Of a DNA stretch of 6,149 nucleotides, positions 1 to 4,029 are shown in pieces; position 1 is the stretch's first letter; each line of letters opens with the position of its first letter. This DNA is from Cyanothece sp. UBA12306 (GTDB lineage: Bacteria; Cyanobacteriota; Cyanobacteriia; Cyanobacteriales; Microcystaceae): positions 6,446 through 12,594 of the forward strand of contig DLXW01000157.1 of the NCBI GenBank assembly GCA_003448685.1, written 5' to 3'. Under the pieces are notes generated by a model. That model made no database searches. It had not been told where the DNA came from and was given only the letters and a program-made list of their open reading frames with translations. The translations under genes were made by a program, and so were the position numbers.

Positions 1-28
1 TCATAGCCTAATTCTACATTCTAAATTC

Positions 29-57
29 TTAATTGCGCGTAGCGCTATATCTATAAT
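29..57 (+). promoter_or_regulatory. Probable promoter of the antitoxin-toxin-DUF29 operon
   Basis: A perfect -10 hexamer TATAAT lies at 52-57. At 17-bp spacing the -35 position reads TTAATT (29-34), a poor match, so a bound regulator or an atypical sigma contact may be needed. The predicted transcript start is near 63-65, about 25 nt before the ATG at 89. The palindrome at 35-47 sits between the two hexamers. Confidence 0.5.
35..47. repeat. GC-rich palindrome upstream of the toxin-antitoxin operon
   Basis: GCGC-GTA-GCGC (35-45) overlaps the perfect 8-bp palindrome TAGCGCTA (40-47). It is a GC island in very A+T-rich DNA and ends four bases before the TATAAT box. It could be an operator for autoregulation of the operon, since toxin-antitoxin complexes commonly bind palindromes at their own promoters. 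It could equally be one copy of the GCGTAGCGC-like short repeats scattered through many cyanobacterial genomes. The sequence does not decide between these. Confidence 0.45.
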
Positions 58-88
58 TTTGAAAACTTATTCCCTTGATCTTGCTCTT

Positions 89-322
89 ATGTCAAAAACC
101 AAAAATCTTAAAACTTCTCTTAATGAATATGTAGAACAGTTATCTGAAGCAAACTTACAAATTGCTTATCAATTCATTGCTAATTTAGCAAATAAAGAAA
201 GAGAAGAAGCAACAGCAGAATTATTAGAAATTCCTGATTTACTAAAAGATATTGAGTTAGCTAAACAAGATATTACTCAAGGTGAATTGACAGATTGGCG
301 AGAAATTAGACAAGATGTATAA
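89..322 (+). CDS. Antitoxin-like protein of a RelE/ParE-type toxin-antitoxin pair
   Basis: This 77-residue, mostly helical, acidic protein ends eight bases inside the next gene (shared bases ATGTATAA, 315-322). A toxin gene directly downstream with a small overlap is the usual layout of type II modules. Residues 12-37 (YVEQLSEANLQIAYQFIANL region) look like the short helical N-terminal part seen in several cyanobacterial antitoxins. Residues 39-77, ending TDWREIRQDV, resemble the acidic C-terminal tail of cyanobacterial partners of RelE proteins, the part expected to wrap the toxin. I see no clear ribbon-helix-helix or AbrB fold, so DNA binding is uncertain. The start is set at ATG 89: an in-frame TTG at 59 would add ten residues, but it lies two bases after the TATAAT box and before the predicted transcript start. 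No good Shine-Dalgarno sequence precedes either start. The function is inferred mainly from context and resemblance. Confidence 0.75.
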   Translation: MSKTKNLKTSLNEYVEQLSEANLQIAYQFIANLANKEREEATAELLEIPDLLKDIELAKQDITQGELTDWREIRQDV

Positions 323-584
323 AGTTGTTTTAACAAAAAAAGCTAAAGCTTTTTATAGTAAAACTGACCCCATTTTGGCTAAAAAACTAGCTAGAAGTTT
401 TGAGATTTTAGAACAAACACCGTCTTTGCATCCCAATATTAAAGCTCTCACAGGTAAATTAAAAGGATATTATCGTTATCGTATTGGAGATTATCGAATC
501 ATTTATCAAATTGATCACACAACAATTCAAGTGATTGTTATTAAAATTGCTCATCGCAGTAAAATTTATGACAAGGAAAAATGA
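315..584 (+). CDS. RelE/ParE superfamily toxin
   Basis: This 89-residue basic protein has the family's order of elements: an N-terminal strand and two helices (1-35), then LKGYYRYRIGDYRIIYQI (49-66) and a C-terminal strand ending HRSKIY (80-85). Family members of RelE type cut mRNA in the ribosomal A site, while ParE members act on gyrase. Against E. coli RelE from memory, R54 and R56 fall where K52 and K54 lie, R61 and R81 match the catalytic arginines, and Y85 fits the Y87 region. This favours an active RNase of RelE/YoeB type over a ParE gyrase poison, but that is inference. The gene overlaps the antitoxin by 8 nt and the DUF29 gene by 4 nt, so translational coupling is likely. The frame is intact, with no sign of decay. 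Confidence 0.88.
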   Translation: MYKVVLTKKAKAFYSKTDPILAKKLARSFEILEQTPSLHPNIKALTGKLKGYYRYRIGDYRIIYQIDHTTIQVIVIKIAHRSKIYDKEK

Positions 585-1015
585 CTCAAAAATTATATAC
601 ACAAGACTATCATCTTTGGTTAGAAGAAACTGTACAATTATTGCAAAATGGTAAACTATCAGAATTAGATATTTCTAGTTTAATCGAAGAAATATTAGAC
701 ATGACAAGACGAGATAAAGATGCTTTAGAAAGTAATTTAATTATACTTTTAATGCACTTATTAAAATGGAAATATCAACCAGAAAAACAAAGCGGTAGTT
801 GGCGTGGAAGTATTCGAGAACATAGAAGACGTATTGGGAAAGCATTTAGAAATAGTCCCAGTCTGAAGCGATATTTTGCAGAAGTTTTTGATGAAAGTTA
901 CGATGAAGCTAGAAAACAAGCTGCTGATGAAACGGAACTTTCTTTAGATACATTTCCCGAAAATTGTCCCTTTGAAGTTGAACAAATTCTTGATCCAGAA
1001 TACTTACCTAATTAA
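581..1015 (+). CDS. DUF29 family protein
   Basis: This 144-residue protein has the hallmarks of DUF29: YxxDxxxW near the N-terminus (Y6 to W13), LDISSLIEEI (29-38), HLLKWKYQP (59-67), the SW pair at 73-74, RRRI (82-85), SPSL (92-95), ETxL (117-120), and a closing FPENCPF...YLP (125-143). The length is typical of the family and the protein looks complete. DUF29 proteins are small, helical and probably cytosolic. Their molecular function is not established, and cyanobacterial genomes often carry many copies. The start codon overlaps the toxin stop (ATGA at 581-584). AAGGA at 573-577 is a Shine-Dalgarno-like site, though unusually close to the start. The tight coupling suggests co-expression with the toxin and antitoxin. 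Whether it modulates the toxin or is merely carried along cannot be told from sequence. Confidence 0.9.
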   Translation: MTQKLYTQDYHLWLEETVQLLQNGKLSELDISSLIEEILDMTRRDKDALESNLIILLMHLLKWKYQPEKQSGSWRGSIREHRRRIGKAFRNSPSLKRYFAEVFDESYDEARKQAADETELSLDTFPENCPFEVEQILDPEYLPN

Positions 1016-1065
1016 TAACTAAGTAATTCTTAAATCAATTTATAATTTATCTGGTTTTCTTTCGG

Positions 1066-1093
1066 TTGACAAATTAGCCTTTAATGCTAGAAT
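1066..1093 (+). promoter_or_regulatory. Strong sigma70-type promoter of nrdB (extended -10)
   Basis: A perfect -35 TTGACA (1066-1071) is followed after 16 bp by TAGAAT (1088-1093), preceded by TG at 1085-1086 to make an extended -10 (TGCTAGAAT). The predicted start is near 1100, giving a leader of about 27 nt before ATG 1127. It lies in the 111-bp gap after the DUF29 gene, so nrdB is probably transcribed independently of the toxin operon. No convincing terminator separates the two units. Confidence 0.75.
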
Positions 1094-1126
1094 ATATAAG
1101 TTAAATTAATAAAATTGCTTCTAACG

Positions 1127-2194
1127 ATGGTGGTAACTGATACGAACTCACTGCAAAAAATGCCCATTAATCCTATTTTTAATCCTAGTGGGGATGATGC
1201 CATTGAAAACCGTTCTATTTGGTTTGGTAATACCACCAATTTAATGCAGCTTAACGATGTTCGCTATTCTTGGGCAGTGGGTTTGTATCAACAAATGAGG
1301 GAAAATTTCTGGATTCCCCAGAGGCTAGATATCACCCAAGATGTAACAGATTATGCCAATTTAACCGAAGATGAAAGGTATGCTTACGATGGAATTTTAT
1401 CCTATCTCACCTTTTTAGATTCTGTTCAAACTTGTAATATTCCCCATCTTAAAAGTAGCGTAACTGCCCCAGAAGTTAGCTTGTGTATGGCTGAACAAAT
1501 CTCTCAAGAGGGAATGCACAACCAAAGTTATCAATACATTATTGAAAGTATTATACCTTCTGATAGGCGTACTCAAGTTTATGAGTTTTGGCGCACTGAT
1601 AAAGTCCTTAAAGAACGTTGTCAATTTATTGCTAATCTCTATCAAAAATATATTGATGATCCCACTTCTGAGAACTATTTTGTAGCTTTGATGGCAGACT
1701 TTTTATTAGAAGGATTGTACTTTTACAATGGCTTTATTTACTTCTATAATTTAGCATCAAGAATGTTAATGCCAGGATCAGCAGATATCTTTAAAATGAT
1801 CAATCGAGATGAATTAAGTCATGTTCGATTGTATCAAAAATTAATCCCAGAAGCCAGAAAAGTCTTTCCCCACTCTGTAGATCAAATCTATGATATGTTT
1901 GATCGGGCTGTTCAATATGAATGTCAATGGACTAATCATATTGTTGGTAATAATATTTTGGGAATTACTGAATCTAGTACGGAACAATATACTAAGTATT
2001 TAGCTAATATTCGTTTGCGTTCCATTGGTTTAGATCCTCTCTATCCAGATATCAAATATAACAAAAGTCCTTACACCCATTTAGAACGGTTTTCTGATAC
2101 CAAAAAAGAAGCCCATACTAAGGCTAATTTCTTTGAAGCAACTGTTACCAGTTATGTGATGTCTTCTGGGGTGACAGGATGGGATGAAATCTAA
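1127..2194 (+). CDS. nrdB: Class I ribonucleoside-diphosphate reductase, small (radical) subunit R2
   Basis: R2 houses the diiron-tyrosyl radical used by the large subunit NrdA to reduce ribonucleoside diphosphates to deoxyribonucleotides in the cytosol. In this 355-residue protein every key position aligns with E. coli R2: metal ligands D98, E128, H131, E195, E229 and H232; radical tyrosine Y135 in the pattern ExxHxxxY; F199 beside the radical pocket; W62 (NFWIP), equivalent to W48; D228, equivalent to D237; and Y343 (SYVMSS), equivalent to the tail tyrosine Y356. The presence of Y135 argues for the tyrosyl-radical type, not the Tyr-lacking class Ic. The start is ATG 1127, since a TTG at 1115 would add only MLLT. 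No Shine-Dalgarno sequence is seen. The tail after Y343 is only 12 residues and ends GWDEI, shorter than the 19 in E. coli. No nrdA is present in the window, so the partner subunit must be encoded elsewhere. Confidence 0.97.
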   Translation: MVVTDTNSLQKMPINPIFNPSGDDAIENRSIWFGNTTNLMQLNDVRYSWAVGLYQQMRENFWIPQRLDITQDVTDYANLTEDERYAYDGILSYLTFLDSVQTCNIPHLKSSVTAPEVSLCMAEQISQEGMHNQSYQYIIESIIPSDRRTQVYEFWRTDKVLKERCQFIANLYQKYIDDPTSENYFVALMADFLLEGLYFYNGFIYFYNLASRMLMPGSADIFKMINRDELSHVRLYQKLIPEARKVFPHSVDQIYDMFDRAVQYECQWTNHIVGNNILGITESSTEQYTKYLANIRLRSIGLDPLYPDIKYNKSPYTHLERFSDTKKEAHTKANFFEATVTSYVMSSGVTGWDEI

Positions 2195-2218
2195 TATTTT
2201 TTCGCTGAAAATGTCATA

Positions 2219-2677
2219 TTAATAATTATCTTCTTTTTGTACTCTTGGTGCTAATAATCCAGCTAATGCTCCTGCACAAGCAGATCCAATTCCAATTAAT
2301 CCATCAGTATTCTTATTATCATCATTAGTACTAGTACCAATTAATATAACTGTTGCAATAATTGACAATACAATACCTGCAGCAAGCCCCCCAACGGCTA
2401 TTCTATAAATCTGTCGATCTTCTAATCCAGGTTTAGATTTTCGAGCTGCATCAATTAATTTTCTTTGAGATTCTCCAGCTGCGTTAATTAAGTTTATTTT
2501 ATCCTTAGGTGTATGCTGACTATTTATAATAACCAGATAAACTTTATTAAGTTCAACTTGTCCTTGTAATTCATTAATTTCATTTAGTCTTTGAAAAGCT
2601 TCTTGAGGCTCTAGTGTTTGAGAAGCTTCTTGAGGCTCTGGTATTTGAGAAGCTTCTTGAGGCTCTGGGCTCGACAT
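2219..2677 (-). CDS. Hypothetical two-helix membrane protein with N-terminal nonapeptide repeats
   Basis: I do not recognise this 152-residue protein. Residues 4-30 are three copies of a nine-residue unit of the form PEPQEASQ-x (third copy LEPQEAFQR), rich in Pro, Glu and Gln. Residues 31-90 are polar, probably helical, with charged stretches such as AAGESQRKLIDAARKSK. Two hydrophobic segments follow, about 91-115 (IYRIAVGGLAAGIVLSII...) and 126-143 (GLIGIGSACAGALAGLLAP), joined by the acidic loop TNDDNKNTDG. The second is glycine- and alanine-rich, which favours close helix packing. The charge pattern (RQIYR before helix 1, PRVQK after helix 2) suggests both ends are cytoplasmic, with a short outside loop. 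A good Shine-Dalgarno sequence sits eight bases before the ATG. The gene converges on nrdB with a 24-bp gap and lies downstream of the DUF1350 gene on the same strand. It is probably real; its function is unknown. Confidence 0.78.
   Translation of the reverse strand: MSSPEPQEASQIPEPQEASQTLEPQEAFQRLNEINELQGQVELNKVYLVIINSQHTPKDKINLINAAGESQRKLIDAARKSKPGLEDRQIYRIAVGGLAAGIVLSIIATVILIGTSTNDDNKNTDGLIGIGSACAGALAGLLAPRVQKEDNY
2590..2670. repeat. Three tandem 27-bp repeats inside the membrane-protein gene
   Basis: Units lie at 2590-2616, 2617-2643 and 2644-2670. Each begins TTTGARAAGCTTCTTGAGGC on the + strand (R = A or G) and holds the AAGCTT core. Differences are confined to a base near the start of unit 1 and the last few bases of each unit. 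The unit length is a multiple of three, so copy-number change keeps the reading frame. The near-identity of the units suggests recent duplication or ongoing homogenisation. Confidence 0.95.
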
Positions 2678-2683
2678 TAGTTG

Positions 2684-2690
2684 TTCCTCT
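2684..2690 (-). promoter_or_regulatory. Shine-Dalgarno site of the two-helix membrane protein
   Basis: On the minus strand AGAGGAA precedes the ATG at 2677; eight bases separate the GAGG core from the start codon. It is one of only two strong ribosome-binding sites in the window and supports both the start and the reality of this otherwise anonymous gene. Confidence 0.75.
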
Positions 2691-2825
2691 AATTTTCTAT
2701 TTTTTACTAATTATCCTTAGTTAATTGTAATTTATAATCTAAAATATAGTGATTATTTTTTAATAAAAATTAGTATTTTTAGCGTTTCTCGGAGCTTATG
2801 AGGTGCAAAAGAAATAACCTTTGTA

Positions 2826-2841
2826 TCTCACAAATATGAGA
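2826..2841 (-). terminator. Weak hairpin just after the DUF1350 stop
   Basis: TCTCA (2826-2830) and TGAGA (2837-2841) pair around a six-base loop, starting five bases beyond the TAG stop of the minus-strand DUF1350 gene. The stem is only five pairs, and the U-rich stretch (GGTTATTTCTTTT on the minus strand) comes several bases later instead of directly after it. It is at best a weak or partial terminator. Confidence 0.25.
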
Positions 2842-2845
2842 ACTA

Positions 2846-3745
2846 CTATATTGCTTTACCTTGACTGATTTGATCGCATTTTTCCTTAAACGTAGCTAAA
2901 CAATCAATCACTGTTTTTGCTAATAAACTATCACCATTTCTCCAACCCAAAGGTGCTAAATGTCCGCGATCAGGTAAGTCAATACATTGAATTAACCTTC
3001 CAGATAAATTACCCTTAATCCAATTAACTGTATCTTTAGCAATATTATCTTTAGCAAAAGCAATCAAACTAAATAAATTAAACAAGCGACTTTTTAAGAT
3101 TAAACAATGGGTTTGTTCAACCGTGGGATTAACATCTAATCCCAATTTTTTAACTAAATCAGCTACAGCTTTGATGGGAATTGCGCTTTCAATTCCTGTA
3201 ATGGCTGGCGCTAATAATAAAGTTGCTTGGTTTTTCAAAGAAATCTCGTCTAAATCAACTCCTTCTAAACTGCGAAGAATTTCATCTTTTTGATCTTTAC
3301 CCACGCAATTTCCTAATACTTCTTCCATATTGATGGACTTTGAATCTTTAATCTCTAGATCACTTAATAACTCCAATAAAGCAATATATTTTGAGCCTAA
3401 ACTATGGCCTAACCAATAATAATTACCTTTTTCTTCTGTTGGTTTTTCTTGATAAATTTGATACTCATAACCCCTTCTTTTGGCCGCCTCTACCATCATT
3501 GGTCGTAAATCAACCAAATCTCGAATTAACCCAATAGCTACGGACCAATGACGAAAGGTAAACCGATAGGGAATAGCAATAACTGTATAACCTTGGTCAA
3601 ATAATTGCTTAATAAGATAGCGATAAAAAATAGTAGGAAAAGTGCCAAAAAAAGCCCCACCAACTACTTGAACTACTCCTACAGGTTTAGGATGTAAAGC
3701 TACCCATGAAAAATTTAGTGGAATAAATTTAAAATTAGCTTCCAT
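2846..3745 (-). CDS. DUF1350 family alpha/beta-hydrolase-like protein
   Basis: This 299-residue protein matches the DUF1350 family of cyanobacteria and plastids, whose biochemical role is not established. The early segment VVQVVGGAFFGTFPTIFYRY (residues 24-43) is the family's typical glycine-rich strand-turn. YWLGHSLGSK (about 110-119) is a classic nucleophile elbow GxSxG with S115 as candidate nucleophile. DRGHLAP (259-265) places H262 as a likely catalytic histidine, and D233 in AFAKDNIAKD is a possible acid. Residues from about 128 to 172 form a charged insertion after the elbow. There is no signal peptide or membrane helix, so it is probably cytosolic or membrane-associated. The start is ATG 3745: an in-frame TTG at 3760 would add five residues, but GGGAG just after that TTG is itself the Shine-Dalgarno sequence for the ATG. 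The gene is divergent from the FAD oxidoreductase. A hydrolytic activity is plausible, with substrate unknown. Confidence 0.9.
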   Translation of the reverse strand: MEANFKFIPLNFSWVALHPKPVGVVQVVGGAFFGTFPTIFYRYLIKQLFDQGYTVIAIPYRFTFRHWSVAIGLIRDLVDLRPMMVEAAKRRGYEYQIYQEKPTEEKGNYYWLGHSLGSKYIALLELLSDLEIKDSKSINMEEVLGNCVGKDQKDEILRSLEGVDLDEISLKNQATLLLAPAITGIESAIPIKAVADLVKKLGLDVNPTVEQTHCLILKSRLFNLFSLIAFAKDNIAKDTVNWIKGNLSGRLIQCIDLPDRGHLAPLGWRNGDSLLAKTVIDCLATFKEKCDQISQGKAI

Positions 3746-3753
3746 CAATTTAA

Positions 3754-3758
3754 CTCCC
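3754..3758 (-). promoter_or_regulatory. Shine-Dalgarno site fixing the DUF1350 start
   Basis: GGGAG on the minus strand lies eight bases upstream of ATG 3745 (GGGAG-TTAAATTG-ATG). It overlaps the codons that a TTG start at 3760 would translate, and so favours the shorter 299-residue protein. Confidence 0.75.
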
Positions 3759-3818
3759 AATATTTTAAATGATAATTTTAATTAATAAAAAAAGTTTTTC
3801 CTTAACAAAGTTGCTCTA

Positions 3819-3850
3819 ATTATATCTAACGATTTTAATCGTTAACTTAA
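3819..3850 (-). promoter_or_regulatory. Probable promoter of the DUF1350 gene
   Basis: On the minus strand a perfect TATAAT occupies 3824-3819. No canonical -35 exists at 17 bp. A weak TTAAGT (3850-3845) lies 20 bp upstream, and the spacer is filled almost exactly by the dyad at 3827-3844. The predicted start is near 3812, giving a leader of roughly 65 nt. The arrangement suggests a promoter that depends on, or is blocked by, a dyad-binding protein. Confidence 0.45.
3827..3844. promoter_or_regulatory. Perfect dyad TAACGATT-TT-AATCGTTA, candidate operator
   Basis: Two 8-bp arms form an exact inverted repeat around two bases. It sits directly upstream of the minus-strand TATAAT box, in the position between -10 and -35. 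It contains CG in each arm in a region otherwise nearly all A/T, so it is less easily explained by base composition than other local palindromes. I do not recognise the regulator; it does not match the NtcA, Fur or LexA consensus. Confidence 0.45.
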
Positions 3851-3852
3851 AA

Positions 3853-3872
3853 TTTTGTAAAAATTTACAAAA
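3853..3872. promoter_or_regulatory. Perfect dyad TTTTGTAAA-AA-TTTACAAAA, candidate operator
   Basis: Nine-base arms pair exactly around two bases. The centre is 27 bp from that of the dyad at 3827-3844 and about 66 bp before the predicted start of the FAD gene, a usual position for an activator. It contains GTA-N6-TAC, not the GTA-N8-TAC of NtcA. The low-complexity A/T sequence means chance formation is possible. Confidence 0.35.
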
Positions 3873-3893
3873 ATCAAAAAATTATAGTAATTC

Positions 3894-3922
3894 TTGACAA
3901 TCTAGAAAAAATCTTAAATACT
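3894..3922 (+). promoter_or_regulatory. Probable promoter of the FAD oxidoreductase gene
   Basis: A perfect TTGACA (3894-3899) is followed after 17 bp by AATACT (3917-3922), a four-of-six -10 match; an alternative reading uses the adjacent TAAATA. The predicted start near 3929 gives a leader of about 100 nt, which contains small repeats described separately. No Shine-Dalgarno sequence precedes ATG 4030. Confidence 0.5.
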
Positions 3923-4029
3923 GTTGGGTTTTCCTTGAAGGTTTCCTAAACTCAAAGAACAGTTGTTCAAAAAACATACTGTTTCGTTATTTTTCTTCAG
4001 ATTCCTTAACACACAGTATTAGATAAACA

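Larger units (their letters stand above)
2678..2845. other. A+T-rich intergenic spacer between the DUF1350 and membrane-protein genes
   Basis: This 168-bp spacer separates two minus-strand genes. Apart from the ribosome-binding site at its left end and a weak hairpin at its right end, I see no convincing promoter. The minus strand has TATAAA- and GATAAT-like boxes, but none has an acceptable -35. There is no open frame of useful length. Whether the membrane-protein gene has its own promoter or is read from DUF1350 is unresolved. Confidence 0.5.

Noticed and set aside
36..43. HIP1 variant or restriction-related palindrome at the left end
   Set aside because: The string is GCGC-GTA-GCGC, not GCGATCGC, so it is not counted as HIP1.
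59..88. TTG start extending the antitoxin by ten residues
   Set aside because: It lies two bases after the TATAAT box, upstream of the predicted transcript start, and has no ribosome-binding site; ATG 89 fits better.
1086..1104. NrdR box upstream of nrdB
   Set aside because: The ATATAT-containing stretch lacks the flanking symmetry of an NrdR box, and the usual pair of boxes is absent.
1115..1126. TTG start extending NrdB by four residues (MLLT)
   Set aside because: ATG 1127 gives the expected cyanobacterial NrdB N-terminus, and the extension has no supporting signal.
1415..1645. Minus-strand frame of 76 codons inside nrdB
   Set aside because: It is antisense to strongly conserved nrdB sequence and has no recognisable protein features; a shadow frame.
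2192..2221. TAATAT...ATATTA inverted repeat between the convergent stops as a shared terminator
   Set aside because: Six A/T pairs around an 18-base loop give a very weak hairpin; not convincing as a terminator.
2590..2670. CRISPR array
   Set aside because: The 27-bp units are directly contiguous with no spacers, and they code in frame for a peptide repeat.
3746..3760. TTG start extending the DUF1350 protein by five residues
   Set aside because: The codons after this TTG are the GGGAG Shine-Dalgarno sequence and spacer for ATG 3745.
3857..3868. NtcA site in the divergent intergenic region
   Set aside because: The spacing is GTA-N6-TAC instead of GTA-N8-TAC, and the symmetry extends well beyond the NtcA core.
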